IMG/VR virus record: IMGVR_UViG_3300037293_000208
Span: 1-26,506 of that record
Origin: a virus
DNA length: 26,506 bases
Reading direction: 5' to 3' (one strand)
The notes under the pieces were generated by a model. It worked only from the letters and a program-made list of their open reading frames with translations, was not told the DNA's origin and searched no databases. Within the stretch, counting starts at the first letter, position 1, and every line of letters starts with the position of its first letter. This document shows, piece by piece, positions 1 through 7,405 of this stretch. A program made the translations under genes and the position numbers.

Positions 1-245
1 TAATTGATAGTAAAGGTGGTAACATCTTTAGATTTGATGGTGCGGCTACTTTAGCAATAACATCTATCATCAATGGTGTAGAAGGAAAAGCAGTCACAAT
101 TTATGGTGGTGCTGGTGGTGCAGTAACAATTGCAGCTGATGTTCCTGGTATCTCAGTAGCAAGTGCAGTAAGTTTAACTGGTGCAGTGAACTACATCAAC
201 TTGATTCTTGTGAATGGTACTTGGGTTGAAACTTCAAGAGCATAG
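1..245 (+). CDS. Virion structural protein, C-terminal end (partial)
   Basis: Open reading continues from the left edge (first full codon at base 3) to TAG at 243-245, giving about 80 residues. The fragment is rich in Gly, Ala, Val, Ile and Thr, with alternating hydrophobic residues as in a beta domain. It contains VTIYGGAGGAVTI and ends NGTWVETSRA. The C-terminus of the next gene has the same layout (VTLIGGGG, then a Leu/Ile/Asn stretch, ending EEISRS), so the two products seem to share a terminal domain. I infer an Ig-like or decoration domain of a capsid or tail protein, possibly the major capsid protein, since no other gene in the window is an obvious candidate for it. The start and most of the protein lie outside the window. 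Confidence 0.6.
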   Translation, partial: IDSKGGNIFRFDGAATLAITSIINGVEGKAVTIYGGAGGAVTIAADVPGISVASAVSLTGAVNYINLILVNGTWVETSRA

Positions 246-275
246 TAATTAATCTTTTTTAATAAATATATAGAT

Positions 276-1100
276 ATGTATATAAGACAAAATGTAGCAA
301 AAGCAAACCTCGGGAAATCCCCGGGGGCTGCTGCTCCAAAAGAACCGAATGTAACTATTGTTGCGACGGATGATATTTTGGCTTGGCCAGCACGTGACGG
401 TAACAATGTAGCCTATGTAGGTAACTTTGTGATGAATGCTGGTGCAAAAATGATTCAGGTTTATATGACGCCTTCTAAAACGAAAGCGGGTTATACTCCA
501 GAAGGGTCAGAGGATGATATTACTTTCAAACACATGTTTGAGGGAGAGCATCCGGGGAATGAATTAGAGATCGCTGAATTCGTTCAGAACTGGACTGGTG
601 TAAATTGCATTGTAATTTACGGAAGCTGTTCTGACACGTATCGCAAGGTACTAGGAACTAAATGTGCTCCTTTGCAATTGAAAGCTGAATTGAAGGACGA
701 TAATGACTCTAGAGTTCATAATCTAAAATTTGATCAGGCTGGAAAACCATCTTTTGTTCCTGGGCATTACACTGGAACATTGAGCCTTGGCGCTCCGTTC
801 GCGGTGGTGAGTTCTACTGCAGTTCCTTTAGCTACTGTTAATGGGAACCAATATCAATTACCAAGCCTTGCAGTGACTGCTTCAATAGCATTCTCTACTG
901 TAGGATTAGCTCACGGTAGTATTGTGACCTTGATAGGTGGTGGCGGTGTTGCTCCTGCAACATTAGCAACCGGAGTTACTGATAAATCAGCATTGCTTGT
1001 TAGCGGTACTACTTGGGTAGGACTTGCTGGTGCAGTAATCAACTTGAAAGTTTTCAACGCAGGTAGTATCACTTTGCTTGAAGAAATATCAAGATCATAA
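276..1100 (+). CDS. Putative virion structural protein (capsid or tail type)
   Basis: The product has 274 residues. The ATG at 276 follows the previous stop by 30 bp. There is no signal peptide or membrane segment. A central part (about residues 85-150) contains FEGEHPGNELEIAEFVQNW and CSDTYRKVLGTKCAPLQL, which reads like a compact folded virion domain. From about residue 190 a Gly/Ala/Val/Thr-rich tail ends in EEISRS and parallels the end of the upstream gene. A rho-independent terminator follows 38 bp after the stop, so this gene closes a transcription unit. I infer an abundant virion protein, such as a tail-tube or head protein. I cannot tell which from sequence alone, and homology would have to decide. 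Confidence 0.55.
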   Translation: MYIRQNVAKANLGKSPGAAAPKEPNVTIVATDDILAWPARDGNNVAYVGNFVMNAGAKMIQVYMTPSKTKAGYTPEGSEDDITFKHMFEGEHPGNELEIAEFVQNWTGVNCIVIYGSCSDTYRKVLGTKCAPLQLKAELKDDNDSRVHNLKFDQAGKPSFVPGHYTGTLSLGAPFAVVSSTAVPLATVNGNQYQLPSLAVTASIAFSTVGLAHGSIVTLIGGGGVAPATLATGVTDKSALLVSGTTWVGLAGAVINLKVFNAGSITLLEEISRS

Positions 1101-1137
1101 GAATCATTTTTTTTATTTTTACTTGGTTAGTAAGGAA

Positions 1138-1165
1138 AGCCTCTGCATTTGCAGGGGCTTTTTTT
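1138..1165 (+). terminator. Rho-independent terminator
   Basis: AGCCTCTGCA and TGCAGGGGCT form a nearly perfect ten-base stem around a two-base loop, followed by a run of T. It lies 38 bp after the stop at 1100 and ends the virion-protein unit to the left. Confidence 0.85.
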
Positions 1166-1229
1166 CATGTCACAACTTTTTAAGGTGGTAATTACCATAT
1201 TTACAGTCCTAACCAGAGGGGATGTAGAT

Positions 1230-1258
1230 CGTGAGATTGCTTCGTTCCTCGCAATGAC
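1230..1258. repeat. Dispersed 'GTCATTGCGAGGAACGAAGC' type repeat fragment
   Basis: Read on the minus strand, this segment begins GTCATTGCGAGGAACGAAGC and continues AATCTCACG. I recall this motif as a widespread dispersed repeat in intergenic regions of Flavobacteriaceae and other bacteria. Here it sits just ahead of the gene starting at 1266, and one candidate ATG (1254) falls inside it. Its presence suggests that host chromosomal repeat DNA entered the phage. The identification is from memory and should be checked by searching for other copies. Confidence 0.5.
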
Positions 1259-1265
1259 AAAAAAA

Positions 1266-2417
1266 ATGAAAAACAAAGTAATTGAGTTCTTCCAGAACTT
1301 ACCGCAAGCAGACCACGAGCAGTTTAATGCTGCTTTTGAATTGTACCGAAATTCTCCTGGTAAAAATCTAGGGATTGAAAGATCATTAAATTCATCGGGC
1401 TTTTCTAAAAGAGCACTCGCTAATTTATTGTATGACTTACAAAAAATGCACGGGGTTACTGATGTAGAGAAATTAGCTATTCCTGTTATGGCTGTAGTGA
1501 AGGATTCAGATTTTGTGAGTGAGCTCAGCGAAAATCTTCTTAATGCTTCTGAGGATGAATTAAGAGTGTTTTCAAAAGGATATTTGGATTTAGGAAATAG
1601 GCTTGACGAATTTATCTTAATTGCGTTAGCCAAAGATCAAATAGTTATAGCAAATATTCTTATTGACGAGCAAGCAAAGTATGATGTTGCTGCAGGTTGG
1701 GAAATCAAAGAACTCGACCCAAAGTTAAAAGCTTTTATTGCTAGTAAGAAATTAGAGGATACTGCAGATTTGACTTTAAAAAACAAAGATCTTACGGAGG
1801 AAAACGAAGATTTAAACGCTGAGAAAGAAGATTTAGAAATCGAGAACGAAGATTTGAAGGACGAAAACGAATCTTTGAAATCAGAGAATGAATCCTTGAA
1901 ACTTCTTAAAAAAACGGATGTAGAATCGATTAGAGTGGAATTCCCTTTCTTGAAAGAAAAGGATTGTCCGGACGAGTTCAAGATATTGATTGCTGATAAG
2001 ATTACTGCTTGGAATGAGTACGTAGATGCGAAAAACGCGATTGCCCAGGCTGAGGAACTGAATGATTTGTCTAAAGAAGAATTAGCTGAATTAGCTAAGA
2101 TTGCCGTTGACGCTTTTGACGAAAACCAAAAGATATATGAGGAATTGAATTGCTACGCTACATTTGGTCGTGTTCTAGGGATTCATCCCATATTTAAAAA
2201 ATTGCAATTGTCTCGTGAGGTTGAACTGATGACTGCCGATGAAATGATTGCTTATAAAGGCGCTACTGCGAAATATTTTTCTGTGAACAAAACTGCTTTG
2301 GCGAAAGCCGAAAAAGCAAAAAACACGGTTAAAATAACGGAGATTAATAATCGTGTTGTGGACCGTAGCGAAAAACTGTTTTTGGTAAACAAAAAGCTGG
2401 GTGTAAAAAACAAATAA
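1266..2417 (+). CDS. Coiled-coil protein of unknown function
   Basis: I chose the ATG at 1266 (383 residues, MKNKVIEFF...). The reading frame opens further upstream at 1149, but that start lies inside the terminator, and the frame then runs through the dispersed repeat. An ATG at 1254 is also possible. Residues about 174-215 are six near-perfect heptads of the form E-D/S-L-x-x-E-N/K, encoded by a 21-bp tandem repeat, and should form a long acidic coiled coil. The flanking parts are charged, mostly helical and soluble, with no membrane segment. The stop abuts the ATG of the phospholipase-D-like gene (TAA then ATG, no gap), so the two are probably translated together. I do not recognise a family. 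It could be a virion or host-interaction protein. Confidence 0.7.
   Translation: MKNKVIEFFQNLPQADHEQFNAAFELYRNSPGKNLGIERSLNSSGFSKRALANLLYDLQKMHGVTDVEKLAIPVMAVVKDSDFVSELSENLLNASEDELRVFSKGYLDLGNRLDEFILIALAKDQIVIANILIDEQAKYDVAAGWEIKELDPKLKAFIASKKLEDTADLTLKNKDLTEENEDLNAEKEDLEIENEDLKDENESLKSENESLKLLKKTDVESIRVEFPFLKEKDCPDEFKILIADKITAWNEYVDAKNAIAQAEELNDLSKEELAELAKIAVDAFDENQKIYEELNCYATFGRVLGIHPIFKKLQLSREVELMTADEMIAYKGATAKYFSVNKTALAKAEKAKNTVKITEINNRVVDRSEKLFLVNKKLGVKNK
1785..1910 (+). repeat. 21-bp tandem repeat encoding coiled-coil heptads
   Basis: Six in-frame 21-bp units encode KDLTEEN, EDLNAEK, EDLEIEN, EDLKDEN, ESLKSEN and ESLKLLK. Neighbouring units are similar at the DNA level (GAAGATTT... or GAATCTTTG...), so the array probably grew by duplication and could vary in copy number. 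Confidence 0.8.
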
Positions 2418-3008
2418 ATGCTGTTTAATTATCAGGATATAAAGAAAGAAAAGGAAGAAGAAGCCAAGCCACTCGCTGAGTTGTACACTTCGAAGTATTT
2501 AGCTTCTCATTTTCAAAAAGTCAGCTCGTTAGAAAATGATTTGATGCGGGTACCCACAAAGGAGGAATTTTTCTTTTTGCAAAGTGATACCGCTTTTAAT
2601 GCTTTTACCTTCATTCCGCTAGTGGCTAAGTGCTACCCTATCAAACATCTATATGCTTCGACTTATAGCATTAGCCGAAAGGTAATTGAAGCTTTGATAG
2701 AATTGCATGACAAGGGGCAAATTGAGTGTATCACACTATTGATTAGCGATAGTATGATAAAACGAAACCCGCTAGTGATTGACAATCTAATGGCAATGGC
2801 AAAAAGCAGACCGAATTTAAACGTACTGTATGCGTGGGTTCACGCAAAAGTTTGTTTACTCGAGACGCACGAAGCGCATTATGTAATTGAAGGCTCTGGG
2901 AACTGGAGTGAGAATGCGCATTATGAGCAATACGTTTTTGCCAATAGTAAGGGGTTGTTTGATTTTAGAATGGAATTGTTTACGAATTCGAAACTAAAAA
3001 AATATTGA
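2418..3008 (+). CDS. Phospholipase-D-like (HKD family) protein
   Basis: The product has 196 residues. The C-terminal half has the layout of a single PLD-superfamily half-site: H142-A-K144 in a beta-strand context (LYAWVHAKVCLLE), then G159-S-G-N162 (EGSGNWSEN). Upstream, residues about 80-110 (IKHLYASTYSISRKVIEAL) match the strand-helix pattern that precedes the motif in such proteins. The usual Asp of HxKx4D is not obvious, and only one HxK is present, so the enzyme would need to dimerise, as Nuc-type nucleases do, or be inactive. No signal peptide is seen. The gene directly follows the coiled-coil gene without a gap. I infer a phage nuclease or phosphodiesterase-like protein; its substrate is unknown. 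Confidence 0.7.
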   Translation: MLFNYQDIKKEKEEEAKPLAELYTSKYLASHFQKVSSLENDLMRVPTKEEFFFLQSDTAFNAFTFIPLVAKCYPIKHLYASTYSISRKVIEALIELHDKGQIECITLLISDSMIKRNPLVIDNLMAMAKSRPNLNVLYAWVHAKVCLLETHEAHYVIEGSGNWSENAHYEQYVFANSKGLFDFRMELFTNSKLKKY

Positions 3009-3010
3009 AT

Positions 3011-3050
3011 CCCCACCCCGACCCTTTCGCCGCGGCGAAGAGGGAGACTG
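3011..3050. repeat. GC-rich palindromic element in the 3009-3082 gap
   Basis: The segment has a C-rich lead (CCCCACCCCGACCC), then a perfect palindrome TTCGCCGCGGCGAA, then AGGG which pairs back to CCCT with one bulged G. It is far more GC-rich than its surroundings. It resembles dispersed 'CCCCACCCCGACCC...GAGGGAG' intergenic elements of Bacteroidota. No T-run follows, so it is not a standard terminator. Confidence 0.5.
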
Positions 3051-3082
3051 GACGGAATTGCTAACTTAAAAAACAGTGTGTT

Positions 3083-3307
3083 ATGACTAAAATAGATTTA
3101 GAAAATTTAAAAAAATTCTTTGAAAAACGGGCAGTAGACGTTTCTAAAAATAAGACGCCTCAAATTAAAATTCAAAGTTCAGTTCTTAATAAAGATGAAG
3201 TGTTTACTATTTTGGAATTATTTCAGGAAGGAAAATTTTATAAGTTCATTGAAGATATAAAAAGACATTCGCATGATTTTAAAGACATTGAAATTGAATC
3301 TAACTAA
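3083..3307 (+). CDS. Small hypothetical protein
   Basis: The product has 74 residues and is basic and charged (MTKIDLENLKKFF...). No membrane segment or recognised motif is present. It is the first of a chain of short genes between the PLD-like gene and the packaging genes. The next gene starts 11 bp after its stop. I do not recognise it. Coding is supported by the ATG, by a low-GC codon pattern like its neighbours, and by the tight packing. Confidence 0.55.
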   Translation: MTKIDLENLKKFFEKRAVDVSKNKTPQIKIQSSVLNKDEVFTILELFQEGKFYKFIEDIKRHSHDFKDIEIESN

Positions 3308-3318
3308 AAATAATTAGT

Positions 3319-3459
3319 ATGTATTTTATATTTTTCATTCTGTTTATGTATGTTTTTGGTGCGCTTGGAACAATTGGTTTTGTGAGGCGTTCTGGAGAAA
3401 GTAAAATCCCAAGACCGCCAAAACACTTAGATCCTAACTATAAAAAAAGAAAACGATGA
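3319..3459 (+). CDS. Small membrane protein
   Basis: The product has 46 residues. An N-terminal hydrophobic helix (MYFIFFILFMYVFGALGTIG) is followed by a basic tail (FVRRSGESKIPRPP... ending KKRKR). One membrane span with a cytoplasmic positive C-terminus is expected. Its stop overlaps the next ATG (ATGA at 3456-3459), which points to translational coupling. A role in lysis (holin- or spanin-like) is possible from size and context only. Confidence 0.55.
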   Translation: MYFIFFILFMYVFGALGTIGFVRRSGESKIPRPPKHLDPNYKKRKR

Positions 3460-3626
3460 TTGCTATTTTACTTTTGATTTTAAAGATTCTCGGCGGTTTA
3501 TTTTTATTGGTTATTTCGCCTGCAATATTGGTGTTCGCCTTGATTATTATTTGTGTTTTGTTTATGCTTTTATTTGTCATTCTGCCTATTGCAATATGGC
3601 GTGGATTTAAAAAACTATTTGTATGA
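3456..3626 (+). CDS. Small hydrophobic membrane protein
   Basis: The product has 56 residues and is almost wholly hydrophobic. It appears to have two spans: about residues 3-24 (ILLLILKILGGLFLLVIS) and 26-47 (ILVFALIIICVLFMLLFVI), followed by a basic end (WRGFKKLFV). It overlaps the preceding and the following gene by four bases each (ATGA). The size and two-span layout fit a holin, but no endolysin is seen nearby, so this remains a guess. Confidence 0.55.
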   Translation: MIAILLLILKILGGLFLLVISPAILVFALIIICVLFMLLFVILPIAIWRGFKKLFV

Positions 3627-4105
3627 AAAATATAGGCTATTTAGTTATTATAGGAGCTTTGGCAATCGGAATAATCATTGGCAATTTGCCTGTAGGATTT
3701 CCTATTGAGCCCTTGGTCGGGATTTCGTTTGTATACTTTTTATTGGGGATCTATATTTTGATTTTGGATAAAAAAGGAAGTGCGGGTTTTCCTGAATATG
3801 TAAATCCTCCTGCTCCTCCAGAAAGAGGTATAAGAATTTCAATTGATGATTCATCACGAAAAAATGAAGCTTTTGCAAAAATGATGGAAGAACCAAAGCA
3901 GACCAATCATGCTGATTACCGTGCACAAATTGAAGGGAATTTTAATCTTATCGCCTCTACAAAAAAGAAGTGCATTTGTAATGATATTTTAAAACATTCT
4001 TCTGGAGTTTGTTGTTTAAGTTGTTTAGAAAAATCTAAGGATGCAGATGAAGCATATCAGAAATGGAAAAAAAGAAATATAAAACGAACTGATTTTTTAG
4101 ATTAA
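3623..4105 (+). CDS. Membrane protein with Cys-rich C-terminal part
   Basis: The product has 160 residues. Two hydrophobic segments (about residues 4-23 and 29-48) are followed by a soluble tail. The tail carries a proline stretch (NPPAPPERG, about residues 61-69) and a cysteine cluster (CICNDILKHSSGVCCLSC, about residues 118-135) that could bind a metal. The ATG overlaps the previous stop (ATGA), and the terminase-side genes begin 10 bp after its own stop. I do not recognise a family. It completes a three-gene coupled membrane cassette. Confidence 0.6.
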   Translation: MKNIGYLVIIGALAIGIIIGNLPVGFPIEPLVGISFVYFLLGIYILILDKKGSAGFPEYVNPPAPPERGIRISIDDSSRKNEAFAKMMEEPKQTNHADYRAQIEGNFNLIASTKKKCICNDILKHSSGVCCLSCLEKSKDADEAYQKWKKRNIKRTDFLD

Positions 4106-4115
4106 AAAATTAACT

Positions 4116-4442
4116 ATGAAACTCCTAGACCTTAAATTTTCCGAAGAAGAAATGACTGCAATACATGATCTCGCTGGGTGTAATTATTCGCCTGAGAAGA
4201 TTGCGCTGTATCTTGATGTGGATAAAAAAGCGTTTTTGCAGTTGTGGTACCAGAAAGAAAGTGAGGTTAGACAGGCGTATGATCGTGGGGAATTGATAGC
4301 GGCTTTTAATATCAACAACAAACAAAAGGAATTAGCAGAATCAGGGAATATTACTGCAGCTCAGATATTTCTAGCGGAAGCCGAAAAAACAAAAATAGAA
4401 ACGATTAGGAATCAAATACTCTTTGGACACGATGTTGATTGA
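4116..4442 (+). CDS. Putative small terminase subunit, HTH-like
   Basis: The product has 108 residues. The N-terminal part reads as a helix-turn-helix of the small-terminase or sigma-like type (about residues 10-45, YSPEKIALYLDVDKKAFLQL), followed by long charged helices ending near ETIRNQIL. It has no membrane segment. It sits two genes before the large terminase and overlaps the next gene by 11 bp, as is common for DNA-recognition subunits of phage packaging motors. A general phage regulator remains possible. The small-terminase call depends on context more than on motif. Confidence 0.5.
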   Translation: MKLLDLKFSEEEMTAIHDLAGCNYSPEKIALYLDVDKKAFLQLWYQKESEVRQAYDRGELIAAFNINNKQKELAESGNITAAQIFLAEAEKTKIETIRNQILFGHDVD

Positions 4443-5058
4443 CAATATAAATTTAGCGGATATCTATGAATTTGTGGAGACAGGGAATCCTGACAATGCT
4501 CCAGAAGGAATAGTGGCTTATCTCGAACTCTTGAATAAAGTGTACGGGATGACGTTGCGGATAGATAAATTTGGAAGCAAGGAAATGGTCGTGCGACATT
4601 TGGTTTTGTCTGAAAAAATAAGTCGGTACAAAGCAGCGCAAGTGTACAACGAAGCGATTGAGTATTTCTACAATGATATCGAAGTTTCTAAAAAAGCGTG
4701 GCGCAATTTCTATGCCTCCATCATGGACAAAGAAATCAATTTTGCTATGTTAACTCAAAAAGATGGTAGCGATGCCAAGCGTATTGTAGATATGGCCGAG
4801 AAAGCCGCCAACATGCGTGGCGCATTCGACGAAGAAATTGAAGAATTACCGGAGGAATTATTTAGAACTCCATTTATCGTTTATACCTGTGATGCTGAAA
4901 TGCTAGGTTTACCAAAAGTAGACCGTAATAAACTGGCCGCACAAATTGATGCGTACCCAGATATTACGGAGAAAGAAAAGGTGCAAATTAAAAGAGAAGC
5001 ACAAATTATACCAATTAATATATTTCCAAATGAGCAGGAGGACGCACGTAAGTCTTGA
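4432..5058 (+). CDS. Putative packaging protein upstream of the large terminase
   Basis: The product has 208 residues from the ATG at 4432. An in-frame TTG at 4423 would add three residues. It is helical and charged; about residues 60-120 (SRYKAAQVYNEAIEYFYNDI onward) resemble the DNA-binding and oligomerisation helices of small terminases. The C-terminal third mentions no known motif. It overlaps the upstream gene by 11 bp and the large-terminase gene by 29 bp, so the three are probably co-translated. Either this protein or the one upstream could be the true small subunit. Confidence 0.5.
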   Translation: MLIDNINLADIYEFVETGNPDNAPEGIVAYLELLNKVYGMTLRIDKFGSKEMVVRHLVLSEKISRYKAAQVYNEAIEYFYNDIEVSKKAWRNFYASIMDKEINFAMLTQKDGSDAKRIVDMAEKAANMRGAFDEEIEELPEELFRTPFIVYTCDAEMLGLPKVDRNKLAAQIDAYPDITEKEKVQIKREAQIIPINIFPNEQEDARKS

Positions 5059-6733
5059 TGACGATAGGGTAACGGGTCAGTATGCTTCTTGGATAAAGAT
5101 GGCAATTGATTTGATTTCGCCCAAAAACTTATATCTTATTGCCGGACGTGCGACTGCCAAAACATCTGATATCATTGCGGAACGTTCTATGACGATTTGC
5201 AAGGATATGCCGCACAGTAAGCAGGTGTTTGTTTCTGATACGTATGTCAATGCTTTAAAAAACATTACTCCTACTCTTATTGAAGGCTGGAACCGTAAGG
5301 GATGGCGTGAGGGAATTCATTATGTTACTGATTCCAGACCGCCCTCTCATTTTAAAAAGTGCTACAAGCCTGTGCAGTCCTTCAAGCACACTATTTATAC
5401 CTACTTGGGTAATTTGTTCACTATTGGTTCTCTTGATCAGCCTAGTGGACTTGCAGGGGATTCTTTCCAACATCGCTATGGGGATGAAGCGCGCCAACTT
5501 AAAAAAGCCAAATTAGATAAATTGACTCCTGCTTTGAGGGGAGAGTATGCGCAATTTGGCACTTCAGTATATTATCGTGGGAATACTTTTACTACGGATA
5601 TGCCTAATATCCTTGCGGGAGATGATGACTGGATTATGGCGCAAGAAAAGAACATGGATTTAGATCAGGTTAAAAATGCGCTTCAGGTAGGATTAGTGCT
5701 CAACGAAATAAAAAGGGAAGTACTGGCCGCTATCCAAATTAAAGATTATGCCGAAGTTGAGAAACTGAAAAAACAATTAGTGAAGTGGACGATGAACTGG
5801 GTGAAAGTCCGTAAGGATTTGACTTTCTTTTATGTGGTTTCCTCTTTTGTGAATGTGGATATCCTTACCGATGGATTCTTTGGCGACAGCCTGAAAGCTT
5901 TGGGTATAGAAGAGTTTAAAAGTGCGATTCTATCGTTTAAAGTAAATATTACTAAAGGGGAAAAATTCTATGGGAATCTTGGCGAGCATCATTTTTATGA
6001 TGATGGTGTGATTGCTGAATACTACAATAAATTCTCCTTAACGGACGAAATAGAGGAAAGTAGCTTGGCATTGCGATACATCGACCACAATGCGAAGCTG
6101 GAATGCGGTGTAGACTTTGGGGATATGTGTAGTATCGTGGCGGGGCAACCGCGCGGGAACTACTTATATTGCCTTAAAGAATTCTACACACTGGCTCCGG
6201 AGAATGAAATTCAGTTGGGTTTGAAGTTTAGACTGTTTTTTTCGCATCATAAAAATAAGGTGCTGGATATGTACTATGATAGATCAGGGAATCAGAATAG
6301 TAAAACAAAACGCGACTGGGCTAATGCGGTGGCTAATGCGATTATGTATGAGAATGGAGCTTCGACTGGATGGACTGTAAATTTAATGTCATTGAATCAG
6401 GCTACTATTTACCATGATGAAGAGTTTCAATTTGCTAAAGCGTTCATGGGAGAAACGACCATAGGCCTAATGAAATTGAAAATAGACAAGTTCCAGTGCA
6501 AATGCCTTAAAAGTTCTTTAGAACTCACAAAAATAAAGCTCAAAACAGATACTAAAACTGGTTCGAAATCCTTGCATAAAGATAAATCTAGCGAGAGTTT
6601 GCCTATTTTACTACGACCGATGTACTCGACGAACTTTAGTGATGCCTTTAAGTATTTTATTTATCGTAGGGATTTTGTGGACCAGGTGAATACGCATAGC
6701 GCATATACGAGTATTGATCCTAGTGTGAATTAG
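5030..6733 (+). CDS. Phage terminase, large subunit
   Basis: The product has 567 residues from the ATG at 5030. The same frame is open back to 4946, but that stretch is coding in another frame for the preceding gene. The ATPase domain shows a Walker A variant GRATAKTS (residues 39-46) and a Walker B-like stretch RYGDEAR (D152, E153). The RNase-H-like nuclease domain shows the expected three acidic positions: D362 in VDFGD, D417 in YYDRSGN and D538 in SDAFKY. Length and domain order fit large terminases, which cut concatemers and drive DNA into the prohead through the portal. The portal gene lies unusually far away (11402) because accessory DNA separates them. Confidence 0.93.
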   Translation: MSRRTHVSLDDDRVTGQYASWIKMAIDLISPKNLYLIAGRATAKTSDIIAERSMTICKDMPHSKQVFVSDTYVNALKNITPTLIEGWNRKGWREGIHYVTDSRPPSHFKKCYKPVQSFKHTIYTYLGNLFTIGSLDQPSGLAGDSFQHRYGDEARQLKKAKLDKLTPALRGEYAQFGTSVYYRGNTFTTDMPNILAGDDDWIMAQEKNMDLDQVKNALQVGLVLNEIKREVLAAIQIKDYAEVEKLKKQLVKWTMNWVKVRKDLTFFYVVSSFVNVDILTDGFFGDSLKALGIEEFKSAILSFKVNITKGEKFYGNLGEHHFYDDGVIAEYYNKFSLTDEIEESSLALRYIDHNAKLECGVDFGDMCSIVAGQPRGNYLYCLKEFYTLAPENEIQLGLKFRLFFSHHKNKVLDMYYDRSGNQNSKTKRDWANAVANAIMYENGASTGWTVNLMSLNQATIYHDEEFQFAKAFMGETTIGLMKLKIDKFQCKCLKSSLELTKIKLKTDTKTGSKSLHKDKSSESLPILLRPMYSTNFSDAFKYFIYRRDFVDQVNTHSAYTSIDPSVN

Positions 6734-6744
6734 GGAGTTAATTG

Positions 6745-6752
6745 TATATTTG
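6745..6752 (+). promoter_or_regulatory. Candidate promoter (-7 box TATATTTG)
   Basis: TATATTTG matches the Bacteroidota -7 consensus TAnnTTTG and lies 24 bp before the ATG at 6776, after the terminase stop. No convincing -33 TTTG is seen, so it could be weak. It would allow the small accessory genes to be expressed separately from the packaging genes. Confidence 0.45.
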
Positions 6753-6775
6753 AGAATAATTAAAACAAAAAAACC

Positions 6776-7045
6776 ATGACAAAAACTTTCAGTAATTTAG
6801 GCCTTTTAAAAAAGGAGCAAGTAAGCGTTAAGGCGCAACTGGGCGAAAAATACGAGCCTACAATCAAGCTATTTTATGACATCATCCAGATGGTGATGCG
6901 CGGGAATGATGAGAATGAATTTCAAGCTATGAAAAGGATAAAGGATACTTTGCCTATTTATAAAGCTCCAGATGCGCCGCTACTTTTTACAGCTGCACTA
7001 ATCGAAATCACTGAGGGTAAACATTTTGTAGGATTTGAGGCGTAA
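6776..7045 (+). CDS. Hypothetical protein
   Basis: The product has 89 residues and is predicted to be soluble and mostly helical (MTKTFSNLGLLKKEQVSVK...). It ends VGFEA and has no recognised motif. A -7 box of the host type stands in front. The next gene begins 15 bp after its stop. Its place between terminase and portal, among short AT-rich genes, suggests an accessory gene rather than a conserved virion part. Confidence 0.6.
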   Translation: MTKTFSNLGLLKKEQVSVKAQLGEKYEPTIKLFYDIIQMVMRGNDENEFQAMKRIKDTLPIYKAPDAPLLFTAALIEITEGKHFVGFEA

Positions 7046-7060
7046 ATTTAAAAGCGAAAA

Positions 7061-7384
7061 ATGAAACAATTTCTAATTGATCAGCCAGAATTCTTATTTT
7101 GTGAAATAGGCAAAAAGGACTACTCTCAAGAAGATGAAAGAAAATGGGTATACCATATCCAAAGTTTGTCATTAATAGAGTTTTTGTATCAAGATGATTT
7201 TCCAGATTTTCCATTGTCAGACAAAACCAAACTATTCCAGCACGAAGACGATCATTGGGTTGCTGTTTTTATCCAAGATAATTGTGATAAAAATGGTTTT
7301 GAATGTAATGAGATTTTGCAAAAGGCGTCATTGTATTTTACAGAATATTTAGATTGGAAAATGGAAGAGGGAAATAATTATTAA
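7061..7384 (+). CDS. Hypothetical acidic protein
   Basis: The product has 107 residues. It is acidic and rich in Asp, Glu, Phe and Tyr, with DDHWVAVFIQDNC near the middle and a helical acidic end. The composition is reminiscent of small immunity or anti-host proteins, but I recognise no family. It follows the 89-residue gene by 15 bp and probably shares its transcript. Confidence 0.55.
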   Translation: MKQFLIDQPEFLFCEIGKKDYSQEDERKWVYHIQSLSLIEFLYQDDFPDFPLSDKTKLFQHEDDHWVAVFIQDNCDKNGFECNEILQKASLYFTEYLDWKMEEGNNY

Positions 7385-7405
7385 TTAAAAATATTGAATG
7401 ATAAT

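Noticed and set aside
1149-1265. Upstream extension of the coiled-coil gene to 1149
   Set aside because: The start lies inside a terminator and the frame then passes through a dispersed repeat, so the extra 39 residues are unlikely to be real protein.
1785-1910. Possible CRISPR-like array
   Set aside because: The 21-bp units are contiguous, in frame and encode heptads, and there are no spacers. No CRISPR array or tRNA gene was seen anywhere in the window.
4946-5029. Longer terminase start at 4946
   Set aside because: The stretch is coding in another frame for the previous gene, and the residues before 5030 are a Lys/Arg/Gln run unlike a terminase N-terminus.
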